Notes under the pieces: generated by a model
The model's database searches: none
Seen by the model: only the letters and a program-made list of their open reading frames with translations
Told to the model about the DNA's origin: nothing
Translations under genes and position numbers: made by a program
Assembly: GCA_015680685.1 (NCBI GenBank)
Contig: MNCI01009196.1
Span: 293,186 to 357,185 of the forward strand
DNA length: 64,000 nt
Direction: 5' to 3'
DNA from: Gnetum montanum
Taxonomy: Eukaryota; Streptophyta; Gnetopsida; Gnetales; Gnetaceae
Shown: piece after piece, positions 23,252 to 34,481 of the stretch
Layout of the letters: each line of letters opens with the position of its first letter
Position numbering within the stretch: position 1 is the first letter of the stretch

Positions 23252-26200
23252 GGTAGCCAGTGTGTCTAAGGAATGATTGAACATATTTAATGATTTTCTA
23301 TTAATTATTTATTCCTTGAATGACCCTTATCTTTTTAGGGTCCACCTCAATCCCCACTTGAAAAATTCTATGCCCTAGTACAATGATCTCCTAGACCATA
23401 TGATGGCTCTTCTGTCAATTGATCTGCAAATTCATCTCCACACACCTTTTAAGCACTTGCTCAAGGAAATCTAAGGCTTACTCAAATGTGGTGTCATAGG
23501 TGGAGAATTCATCCATGAAAACTTCCATCCCACAACCAATCTGTTGCTAAAAAATGCTCAAGACTAAGCGTTGGAATGTTGCAGGAGCATTTCAAAGACT
23601 AAAAGGCATCTTTTGATATGCAAATGTTCCCCAGGGACTTGTGATTGTTATTTTGGCTTGATCCTTTGGCATGATCTAAATTTGGTTATAGCCACTATAA
23701 TGATCCAAAAAACTGTAATAGCAATGCCCATATATAGTGTCAACACTTGATCCACGAATGGCAATCAAAAGTGATCTTTGAATGTTACCATATTCAACAA
23801 TTGAAAGTTGACACAAACCCAACACTTGCCATCTTTCTTGGCCACAATTATGAGTAGGCTAACCCACTCACTATCCGCAATGGGATAGATAAACCCCTTC
23901 TTGAGGAGTTGCTCAATATCCTCTTTGATTATCTGCTTTAATTTGGGGTTTAACTACCATTGTGGCTACCTCTTTGGCTTTATGGTCGAGTTAGTGTAGA
24001 TACAATGCTAGCATATCCTAGGATTAATTCCAATGAGCTCAAGATATGACTAAGCAAAGGTTGTTGGCCATTTATTGACCACCTTTAATAGCATCTATTT
24101 CTATTTAGGAGCAAGATTGGCATTGATGATTACCAGCTTGCCATTTGTTAAAAATGCGTACTCCATTCCAGTGGATAGATTTTTCAACTCTAAGGGCTCT
24201 TATTTAAAATTTTTAGGGATTTCCAGCTCTCCCTAATTAGTATCATCATTTGCATCATCAGAGAGTTGGTGATGAACTTGCTCTAGTTCACCCATGCTTT
24301 CAATATAGGCACATGTCAAACTCTCAGCAAGTTCCATGCAAAGTGTGTTACTTCCAAGATTAGCTATCAGCCACTAGGTGCCCTCCTATTTTGTGGCTAT
24401 TGCATACATACACTTTTGAATATCTACCTCATTTGCACACTTCTTGCATATAGAAATGAATGTTCTTTTCACATACCATAGTTTCTACACATAGTTGCAC
24501 CTTGTATCATTGTACAAGATGCATGGAACTCTCTTCTTCCCAATCTTTCCAAATTCACTCCTTGGAAATTTCTAGGGAAATATATCTGATGCCCATTCAC
24601 GCATTAACAATGCTCAACTAAGCCCTTCCCATAATGATTGGGAAGTCCCCCTTGCAATTGTCAACTTTGATTACCAAGAAATCGGTAGGATAAGACCACC
24701 AAGAGATACTGATCACCATATCTTCTACCACTCCCAATGGAATAGTGATGGATTGATCTGCCAATTCAAAATGGATGTTGCTCTTCTTGAGAGGATACAG
24801 GTTTTATGCATTGTACATTTTGTGAGAAATCAAATTAACTTCAGAACCTGAGTTAAGAAGAGCTTTGCATGGCTCATTCCCAGCAATCTACAAATAGATG
24901 AGAGGACATATAAACTTAGCTTTTTTCCTAGGAATGTTGCTAGCCTTGATCCAATCAGATACAACATGGGTTAACATAACTATGGGGATCTTAGGAGGTG
25001 TTTGGTTTGAAGGGCTCTCGAAAGGAATGGATGTAGAGAATGAAGGAGATACAGGGCAACCAGCTAGATAAGTAGGTGAGGGTTTAGTAGGGCTATTTGT
25101 TCGAAAGAATGGTCTTTTACAGGATCTTGGTTCTAAACCACTCAACTGAGGATCCAGTTGTAAGTTAATGGCCCTAGTAGTGTTATGTTGTTATGGCTAT
25201 GATGGAATTTCACCTTGCATAGATGGAGCAAGAGGTAATTAGGTTGAGGGTGGAGGAGCGTGTGCTAAAGGATGGGAAGGGTGATAGGGATACGATGTTT
25301 CCCCTCTAGTAGATGGAGAATGAGCTCTATGATACTCTAGAGGGTAGTAGTGGTGCAAAAATGAAGCGTGACTAGAAGAGTCATGCAAAGGCATCAGTTG
25401 CTAAACATAGTACCCATATGAATCTGGCTACCTATAAGGGCACTGTTGCCTTGGTGGTGGCATCCTCCATGACTATTGATGTTGCCACCACTAGTATTGC
25501 TCATATGGCTATGGTGGAACTCCACTTGGATAATAAGCTTGTTGTGGATGGTGGAACTACATTGGATTACCTTAAGAATAAGGTAGTCTTCTAGGGGCTT
25601 ACCTTCTTGCCAATCTGGGATTCAACGCATACACCCCATACTCCTACAAGTGTGACCTGATAGGGCAACATTCTTTAGGATGTTTGTATTGGTAGATGTC
25701 ACAATCACCATTGTTATCTAATTCTAACTCCACAACCTCTTCTACTACTACAGCCTTGCCCTTACCTCATTGGTAGGCACATTTATCTTCTTTCTACCCC
25801 CTACGATCATGATCACTACTTTGCTCCGTTGATTCTTTTGCAATTTTTAGAGAAATTTGAAATGTTTCATCCAAAGATTCCTATAATTTATCAACCTTGG
25901 TCGATATATTGAAAATAGATTTTTGGATTGGTAAGGTTTTTCGCTGCACCACCTCATTAAGCGATAACTCCTTCTCGTTATCACAAAATCAAACCTCCCT
26001 TTTTCTAATGGAAATATCCCTATTATTTTCCTTCGCACTTTGTCATTTCCTCAACTCTCCTCCTTTTGCTACCTACTCTATCAGCCTTTGAATCTGACAG
26101 GCTCTAAGTTCTTATAGTCTTCCTTGGGCATAAACCCTAAGAGTTCTTCTCATTTTTTATTTGAGTCCATCTATAATGTGGCAAAGTTGTTCCCGCTGAG

Positions 26201-27195
26201 AATAACCATGGCTAGGGCATCGATGTATGAGAGAATAGTTTCTGCCCATGATGGCATCTAAGAGTTCATGTGTTCCTTACCTCCATCCTTGGATCTTTCT
26301 TCTCAGATTAGACACTCAAAAGTACATTTTGTATTTATCATTGAACAACTTTAGCATTGTACTCCACTTGCAAATGGATTTTGGCTCCAAGGACTAGTAC
26401 CAACTTTCAGCTTTCTTGATGAGTTTCCTAGGAGATAGCTTTAATTTTTTCCAATCATTTTTAATATTTTTTAAGGCATAGGCATCATGAAAGACTTGAA
26501 GATGTGTTTATAGATCAAATTTATATCCCCCTTAAATATAGGGATATTGTTCATGTTAAATTGCGTGATCCAACTATCTTTCACATGCCTAGTTATCTAC
26601 CACCACCATGGTGTCTACCACCTCCTCTACACTTGTCATAGCCATGTTCATTAGCTTTCTTGTCATCTTGATGCTTGACCAAGCCCTTACTTTGACTCCC
26701 ACTTTTTTCTAAATCCCAATTACTGATAGTGAACTACAGCTTCAGGTTCAAGCCTCATTCACCAATATCAAGGAATGGAGAATCTTCATGTTGAGAACCC
26801 CTAGAGGAAAAATCCTCATTGTCATTTTGGTTGAGCAGGAACAAGGGATTGGTGAACCATTTTTCCTTCAAAGCCTCATGGTGCTTCTCCTAGTGTCGAT
26901 GTCTCCTACATTGTGTCTCATTAGGATGGTAGTCCTAGTAGTCATGGTCATGCACAATGTACTCTTCTTGAAGATCTTGGATGCCTAACCTCCTAAGGGT
27001 TTGGAGCAACATCCCAGGCATAGATTGATCAGGAGGCGTTACAATGTTACCTTCCATATCTCACCACTACAGTTATTCATCTTAATATAGGATAAAGGTG
27101 AAGTTAGGCACATACTCATCTAGATGACTATATACCACCCTGCATTCTTGAGGCATTGACAATTTAGTATCATTGCACTTGTGACAAGAAGACAT
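23252..27195 (-). pseudogene. Element B gag, protease and first part of RT, decayed
   Basis: Minus strand from an ATG at 27195 (MSSCHKCNDTKLSMPQECRV; the A copy starts alike). The capsid-like part is about 26500-25900 (KKAESWY, SLEPKSICKWSTMLKLF). A degenerate zinc knuckle CDIYQYKHPKECC is near 25690. A Pro-rich stretch with an open piece at 25145-24888 follows. The protease region near 24870 has LLNSGSEVNLISHKMY, with Asn for the catalytic Asp of the family's DSG. RT runs from about 24130, with FMDEF instead of FMDDF near 23515, and is cut at 23252 by element A. Many stops. Confidence 0.8.
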
Positions 27196-27331
27196 TCTAT
27201 AATTACAATAAGATATCATTGTGCTTAAATTATTATATTTATTTTTAGAATGATTTTTGACCTTAGGGTTCATCCAACAATGTTGATGATTTTCACTATG
27301 CTTAGATAGCACACATTTCAAACAAAAAAAA

Positions 27332-27349
27332 TCCCTAGCAACGACACCA
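27332..27349 (-). other. Primer binding site (tRNA-Asp type), element B
   Basis: TGGTGTCGTTGCTAGGGA on the minus strand, one base after the LTR. It differs from the complement of the plant tRNA-Asp 3' end only by C-to-T changes. This is the best preserved primer site of the family in the window. Confidence 0.85.
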
Positions 27350-27350
27350 A

Positions 27351-28233
27351 TGATGAGCACAAGTACCCCTACACTCAACCATACAAATCACTAAGTGGTC
27401 ACTTGCGATCTGGTCAAATTCCATGGATTCTATGTCTTTCGGTACACTAGCCTCTAGGAAGTGAGCTTGCTGTAACAGTCATTCGTTATCTTCCCAATTA
27501 CACTTGTGATATGCAAAGGTATGGTTAAGTGTAATCAAGGTGTATAATTTTTATTATTTTTATGTTTTATGTTTTGGGTGCTTAAAATAAAGGATGAAAG
27601 GAATGAAGTAACGTAATTGCTAATTTAATCTAACTAACTACACCTAACTAATCCTAACATAAGCATCTATTTCCACTTGTCGTACACATCCTGAACACAT
27701 TTAGTACTACTGAATTACCAAACATTAAGCATTATTGGGATTACCAAGCGCCAAGCGTATGCTCAAAGTAGTTGTACTTATGTCCTTAATTAATTGCTAC
27801 TTAATCTGGCTTATTCTAGCTTAATTTAGCATAATTAATTATTTAATTACTTAGGGAATTAAGGAAAATTGCATTAAACATTAAGTGCATAAATAAATAA
27901 TTATTCTATTTCAAAGTGTTGTAAGGTTTATCAAAAGCTCGTCTTTATTGCCACACACACTACTATGCTCAAGTACAACAATGCTCGAATAAAGATCTGT
28001 ACACTCTTAACTCTTAGAGAGGGCACTTAGAAAAATATTCTAACTTCCAAATGACAAAATTGTAAGAGCTCCACTATAACTATGACAAGACATGCCATAA
28101 ACACAGTGGGTGAGCACGTATTTATAGGCAAAATAGATACTACATCGACAAGGCCATGTCAACACATGAAATCATGCATTGATAAGGCCTAGTCAATAGG
28201 GCCCAATTGATGCAACCAATCTACAATTCATTA
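27351..28233 (-). repeat. 5' LTR of element B
   Basis: An 883-bp LTR whose plus-strand ends are TGATGAG and TTCATTA (decayed from TTCATCA). U3 short-repeat cluster and TATA-like box near 28120-28230 (minus). Matches 2214-2829 and, in reverse, both LTRs of A. Confidence 0.88.
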
Positions 28234-31200
28234 ATAACCCAATCTAACAATAAATATATCTAAATAGCTAGAGGTTATGAACTAAAAAGCTAATCATGGA
28301 TTACATTTATGATCACAAATGGCACTAAAACGAGGACCATAAGTGGGAGGGCCTTCACAACCCAAGAGAAAGCAACACTAAGGAGGAAGGGGACAACAAT
28401 AGCAATAATCGTAGCAACCCCAAGTGCAAGCAATCAAGACCACTCATGTCACTAAACCTCTTTGGGAGAAGCCTAAAGTGAAATCTATCCAGTAGCTTGC
28501 CACTTCAAAGACAGGCCAATCCAGGTAGAATGAGGCTCTTAGACCTAAGCCTAACCTGAAGGTCACCCTCACGAAGGCCTATTTGGAGCACATCAAGATC
28601 AAGGAGGTCCAAAGTTCTATCCTCCAAGAACTAAACTTTGAATCCTCCTTTAAGCTAGTACCTAAGGAGTTCTAGACACAACTACAAGGGTCTCCCTTGT
28701 GGTCCATTCTTTCTAAAAATGGAGAATGATACATGGAAGAGACTTACTTGTTCTGGAACAACTGGCATCACTATCTCCTACTCGGTTGAGGCCATCACAA
28801 AGGCTCTCAATTTCCCCAACACAAGGGCAAAGTTGGCTGAAATATCAATGTAGGTGGACCCAGAAGCTAAAAAGGAGTGGGTTCATTGATGTTATGGGGT
28901 AAACTGTAAAAAGTATGATGCCCTTACAAAGGTGGAGAGAGCATAATTTAAGATTGTAGCCTATCACCTAAATCCAATAGTAAGGCTTAGTAAGGTGAAA
29001 GCTTTCTTTACCTAGGCATGTGCTACTCTAAGTGGGAAATACCCAGTTAGCCTACCCCATATCATTTTCTTAGAGATTGAAAAAAATTTTAAGGAAAATG
29101 AAAATGCTAGGAAGATTCTTCCCTTTCTATGTCTCATCTACAAGTTATGCAAAATGGAAGGACTAGCTGAGTATTCTAATGATGTGGTCCATAATGCTCC
29201 TACTACATCCTAGTAGGAGATGATGAAGGATAAGACTATGACCAAACTATCAGAAGAGGAGCAACCACCACCTCCACCACCTATAGCCCCCAAAACTATA
29301 CCAAAGATGCTTGCAACTACCAAAAGACTTAGAAAACTTTCAGAGTAATAGCTACAACAACAGTAGGGCTCTGCAAATGGTGGGGAGTCGTCCATTTATC
29401 ATCTATAGCCATAATCCATCTCAATGAGGTTGCAAAAACCATTAGTTGATTAGATAGTGAAACGGCCCTACAATTCTTTACACAAAGGAAACAGCCACCC
29501 ACTTAGCCCAATCCAAGTGTCAAGAAGGTCATAGTATCCATTCCTAGACAAAAATTCCCTGAGAATTCAAAAAATATTACAACCTTCTCCATCATGTTGG
29601 AGGGAGATGAGGGGGTGATGATGCTAGTAATGCAACATAAGGGTTAGGAGATAACAATGGAGGTGATGGCTGATAAGGTGGTAGAGGGCCTCAATGCTCC
29701 TACAACATTTGTAGTAGACATCATTGCCATGGCAAACATCCATATGTCTATAGGAGAAGGAAGTGATCAGATGAGCATTGCCCAATATGAGAAGGTTTTA
29801 GAAAGACTAGTTGAAACGAGGTAACTGCTTCTAGAGATCTTTGATCTTCCAGATGAAATCACCACAAACCAATCACAGCAACTCAAGACAAGGGCAAATT
29901 ACTAATCGCTAACACATAACTATAGGAGGCCACCATAACAAATCAGTAGCTCACTACCAAAGTTGTTGAATTGAGAGCCCATCTATCCAACCCTACCATT
30001 CTTAGGCCAAAGCTAATATGAGATGAAGCTTTCCAAAAGCTTCAAGCAACTACGAATTTGAAGGAGATGGCAATCTTTGATGTGTTCCTGTTAGAGGCCA
30101 TGGCCAACAACATTGACAAGAACATATTCTATATTCGCAAGGAGAACTTGGTCCTCACTAAGAACAATCAATGCCTACAAAATGTTGAGCAACAAAAGGA
30201 TGAAATCATCAAGTTTATACACCAGCAACAAAAGCAAATTACTAAGGTTAACTTAGATTTGAGAAGGTGGCAATAGAAAATCATAATCTCTTAATGAAGG
30301 AAGTTTGTGCTCTTCACTAGAAGACTACAATTGAGGTAGCCGCCTTGAAGAAAGAGGATCTAAAATTTAAACAAGTGAAGAATCACTAGGTTGAGCTACC
30401 CAAGGAGGTCAACGAAAATGAGATAAAATTAGCAAAGACAAAGATAAAATAGACCCTCTAGTAACTCTAACATAGAGGTGATGGATGGTAGCCCATCTTT
30501 AATGGACTGAATGCATACAATAAAGCAGAAATCCATCTAAAGGAGTTGCAAATCAAAGAGATGAGAAAATATATAGAGCTTGGTGACCTCCGTTATGCAA
30601 ACTTAGCAATGCTGATAGTGGGGAGGCTAAGATCAAAGTTGGAGAAATAGGTTGCTTGTTTCTACCTCCTCTATGAGGTGGAATTCAAGCTCCACAAAGA
30701 GACAAAACAGAAATTGGAAATAGCCAACATGAAGCTTGAATTTCTCAAGAGCACATTCACTGATCAATGATCTTTTGCTGAGAACCTGGCAAGAAGGATG
30801 AATGACTAACAGGAGTTGCAGACCCTTGTGAAGATGTTCCACATTAAACATAAAACATTTACAACCTAGTTCATCAACACAAAGGAAATGTTTCCTTTAA
30901 TGTCATGCCCATGGGACATTCCTACATCGATCCATATAAGAGAAGTAGCATGAACCATGTATGACCCATGGAGAAAAGAGGAGAAAATGAAAGCACTTTT
31001 AGATGCTTTCAAGCTTCTAGAGGCAATAGCGACGTTAGTAGGACAACCTCAACCATGAGCAGCACCAAGAAGAGATGAAGGACTATCTGAATCATAGGAG
31101 TCTCCACCTTTAGGAACAGTCTAAGAATTCATCTTGTCTTCGATCATTCAACAAGCACTTGCTACAATTTTATCTAAGTGTCCAATTTTATTGTAAAAGG

Positions 31201-31366
31201 ACACTCATTTTTGTAAAACTATACAATCCGACACCTAGAGTTAGTTATAATCAGTTAGTCTATCTGTCTATCAAAAAATTCCATACTACCCCAAAATTTG
31301 TAAGAAACTCAATTCCAAATTTTTCTCACTCAAGGACAAGTTTTGAGTCAGTTATTAGGGTACAAT
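28234..31366 (+). mobile_element. Right half of the host Athila-like element
   Basis: Begins directly at the end of B's 5' LTR with sequence that aligns to about 19172 of A ('ataac...aacaa.ataa'). It runs through a full-length decayed ORF3 and ends in a short purine-rich string before an LTR start at 31367. With 530-2213 it forms the element into which B inserted. Confidence 0.7.
28380..31120 (+). pseudogene. Post-pol ORF3 of the host element, decayed
   Basis: Same order of blocks as in A and B: an N-terminal globular part about 28650-29110, an acidic/Pro-rich middle about 29200-29600, and a helical C-terminal part about 29800-30880. An open piece at 30058-30276 contains NQCLQNVEQQKDEIIKFIHQ, a coiled-coil-like stretch. 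Further on LEIANMKLEFLKS matches LAMANTKLKVLKG of A. Broken by many stops; function unknown. Confidence 0.72.
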
Positions 31367-31500
31367 GAACCATCAATAAGACAAGCTACATCAACACAAC
31401 CCCATCAATGTATCCTCATCAATGCATGCTAGGATGCATTGATGTAGGTACATCAAAGATGATGCAATGGGGTATGATGAACCATCAATAAGATAAGATG
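31367..31500 (+). repeat. LTR start fragment, duplicated
   Basis: 'atgaaccatcaataagac' (31367) follows a purine-rich string and resembles the LTR start of A's 3' end. A near copy 'atgaaccatcaataagat', again after a 'ggggta' string, occurs about 110 bp further on (near 31480). The rest of this LTR is missing and minus-strand ORF3 sequence follows. Confidence 0.5.
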
Positions 31501-31960
31501 CATCAAGTCATGTTCTTGAAATTTATGTTCTATCTCAAGGAAGAGAAGATGAGATAAATTGGTAGGAAACCTCCCACTAAGTACTATGCATGCCCAAGCT
31601 GAGAAGAAAGTGACCCTATTAAAATGAACATTTGGGAAAACATGGCACATTATGATCTTGAAGTAAACCTTCTTGATAGTTGTTAATGAGTTGTACTTCT
31701 TATGGTCAATATCATATGCATGCTAGATTCACTTAATTTTTAGTTTATGGCCAGACCTTATAGAAATTCTTGCTAGCCTAGGCCCTTCATTGGAAATGCC
31801 CAACACTTCAACTATGGCCTTGATATAATAGGTTACCAAGCTTCAAAGGTAGGGGACTAAATGCATAAAATGATAGATTTTGAAAGAAGTCAACATCACC
31901 TTACTCAAAGAGCAATTACTTAGAAGGGATACCTAGAATTGAGATTGTTATGCAAATTTA
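31500..31960 (-). pseudogene. ORF3 fragment of a further Athila-like copy
   Basis: On the minus strand an open piece (31650-31453) has FNRVTFFSAWACIVLSGRFP and FLEIEHKFQ, which match the N-terminal domain of ORF3 (B copy: VTIFSIHACAALSEKF). It is in the opposite orientation to the adjacent host ORF3, so it comes from a separate copy or a rearrangement. Confidence 0.6.
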
Positions 31961-31964
31961 ATTT

Positions 31965-33295
31965 GAGGCCAAATGAAAAACTACATTCAAAAAATTGGAA
32001 AGGATATTTTAGATGAAACAAAAGGCAAAAACAATACATTCCAAAAGAGATATGGTAGTGTAGCGATGAAGTGCAACATGCTATCCAAAACAAGGAAAAA
32101 TGCTTTACGGAATAGCAACAAAGTGGAAACCAAACAAAAAACAAAAAAAAAATGTTGAAAAAGGAGGCAAAAGTAACTTTATCCAAAACCAAACATAAGT
32201 TTCTAGATAATTTTTATAAGAAATTAGGAATCAAAGAAGGAGAAAAATTTATATATAAATTGGCAAAAATTATCAAAAAAATGTAAAGACATGTTAAATG
32301 CATCAACATGGCACATGAAAAAAGTTTAGTAATAGAAAATGAAATTTTTGATAGGTTCCAAAATTATTTTCAATATTTATTGAATGAAGAAACTCTAAGA
32401 AAACACATCCAAGAAGAAGATATTGGCTTAATTACTGAAGTTTCCTTCTTTGAGGTGAAGACAGCCTTATCTAAGATGAAAAATGAAAAAAGTGTTGGAC
32501 TATACAATATTCCTATAGAAGCTTAGAGATCATAGAGAGATACAAGAGTTTTATGGCTGAAATAATTATTTAAAAAAATTTCAAGGATAGAGAAATGCCC
32601 AAAAAATAAAGAAAAAGCATTATAGTTCTCATCTACAAGAATAAAGGATATGTACAAACTTGTGCAAACTATGCAAGAATCGAGCTAAAGAGCCATAATA
32701 AAAAAATCCAAATAAAAATGAAAGGGAAAATTTTATAGGGTAGCCATGAGTTCTACTATCTTATATAGTGCTAAATATTGCACAGTACAAAAGAGACATG
32801 AATAAGAAATCAATGTGGCAAAAATGCTAATGCTTAGGTGGATGTTAAATGTTATAAAAAAAAGATAAATTGCATAATAAAAACATGAGAGAAGGAGTAT
32901 GGAAAAAATGCCAAGGGTTGGATGTTAATGTTACAAGAAAAAATAAACTACATGATAAAAAACATTGGAGGAAGACTTAAAGTTGCTTCTAATTCAAATA
33001 AGCTAAAGGAATGTTTCTTTAGATGGTTTGGGCATATGCAAAGAAGATCAAACAATGAGCCAATTAAAAAAGGTTTTTATATATTACTATTCTAGGAAAA
33101 GGACCAAAAAGGAGTCAAGAAAAAACAATTGAAAATTATGTCAAAAAATTTCAATCAAATAAAGATCAAGCTCTTCATAAAGGCAAATGGTGAAAAAGAA
33201 GTCATGTAGATGGCCTCATTTTGTTGAGACAAGGTTAGGATGATAATAATACCCCATTTTGTTGAGACAAGGTTAGGATGATAATAATACAATGG
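31965..33295 (+). mobile_element. LINE (non-LTR retrotransposon) fragment
   Basis: Plus strand. A pre-RT part (NYIQKIGKDILDETKGKN, then KKLGIKEGEKFIYKLAKI) is followed by the RT start at 32308-32526, with FEVKTALSKMKNEKSVGLYN and IPIEA. After about 32700 most of the RT core is missing and the C-terminal part follows (FFRWFGHMQRRSNNEPIKKG near 33010). An internal segment around 32815-32960 is tandemly duplicated. It ends with the 3' tail 'ttgttgagacaaggttagg' repeated twice plus (GATAAT)-like runs. The tail is shared with the minus-strand LINE at 54636. Confidence 0.75.
33215..33292 (+). repeat. Tandem duplication of the LINE 3' tail
   Basis: Two adjacent copies of 'cattttgttgagacaagg...gataataata', about 38 bp each. 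They probably arose by slippage at the simple-repeat end of the LINE. Confidence 0.8.
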
Positions 33296-34481
33296 ATTCA
33301 TTATGCCTTCTTAAATTTTTCTTTTATTTTTGTGTTTAATTACTTGGCACCTAATTTGTTTAGCATTATTTGTTTTTTCTTATTAATGATGGTTTTACTT
33401 TTACTAGAACTATCAATATGCCTTCTTAAATTACAATTATTCTTTTCTTATGATATCAAAACTAGCCATTTTTATTACATTAAATCTAGTTCATTCATTC
33501 ATGCTAGCTCTCATTTCTAGCTACATCTCACAGCTTCCTAAGGCTATTTATCCTCTCTTGGATCCATAAGACATCAATCTTAACTTCTATTTTGATCCCT
33601 GAAAAATCAATCAATAGCAATTCATAATGTAACCGTATGAATCTACCATAATTTGAAACTTCTCATACAAAGAAATAATGTACAACCAATGAATGGTACA
33701 ACAAATAGTCAAATTGATCCAATGAAACATTTACAAGGTTGCACAACTCCATAGATACAAAGCTTACCATAAGAGGTTGTACTATGCTCAATCATACATT
33801 GTACCATGCTAAGTTATAAGTCACTCAAATGGTTAACCATGCTAAGTTATAAGTCACTCAAATGGTCAACATAGTCTTCTTTAGCAAAAAGGATCACCAC
33901 TTAAACATGTTAATTTAAAATGAATTATCAGATTTCCTTCCCTCAGAAGATCTAGCAGCTGTGAAATAATACCTTTTAGATAATTTAATTGCACTTAATG
34001 TATTAGCTCCCGATCTCCTCCATAAGAATACCCTCTAAATTCATTCCCGGTAAGTAATCTCGAGCGCTTTCAAATGGGTACTGAAAATCAGCGCTAATGA
34101 GGCGTAGGGTGCGAAAATGGTTTGATTTGCCTCAACTTCATTTTCTCACATTTTGTGAGTAACGAATAGACGATGATATCTGGAAGCAGTAAACAACATT
34201 GAAAGTTTGGACAATGTAGTTTTAAAAATAACAAGAAAACAACCATTCAAACGGCACAACTTTTGCCAAATCCCAGTACAGCTGAGTCTTGAGAATTTGG
34301 ATTGAATCCTTACAAAACCCGACTCAGAGAGATGAAGATGAACCCATGCAAGAGTATATGCTGTGTAACATGCCGTCTGTGATTAAAACTAACATCTCAC
34401 GTAGTTCTAACAATCAAAAACAAGCAAATCTAATCTAAACTTTAGGCACTAACGCGGTCAGGGCGTTACATGCATATTTAA
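33296..34481. other. 3' flank of the KNOX gene
   Basis: No coding domain was seen. It contains a 33-bp tandem duplication at 33803-33868 ('accatgctaagttataag...', two copies, one difference). The 3' untranslated region of the minus-strand KNOX gene must lie in its right part, but I found no convincing polyadenylation signal. Confidence 0.5.

Larger units (their letters stand above)
2214..28233 (-). mobile_element. Athila-like Ty3/gypsy element B, split by element A
   Basis: Minus-strand LTR retrotransposon. In its own 5'-3' order: 5' LTR (28233-27351), tRNA-Asp primer site (27349-27332), gag from 27195, protease, reverse transcriptase broken at 23251/10010 by insertion of element A, RNase H and integrase (10009 to about 8020), a non-coding linker with a promoter-like block, ORF3 (about 6050-3050), polypurine tract (2838-2830) and a truncated 3' LTR (2829-2214). 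The last ~280 bp of the 3' LTR are missing compared with the 5' LTR, together with ~200 bp of the host, so the left junction is a deletion. Without A it would be about 12.8 kb. All frames carry many stops. Confidence 0.85.
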
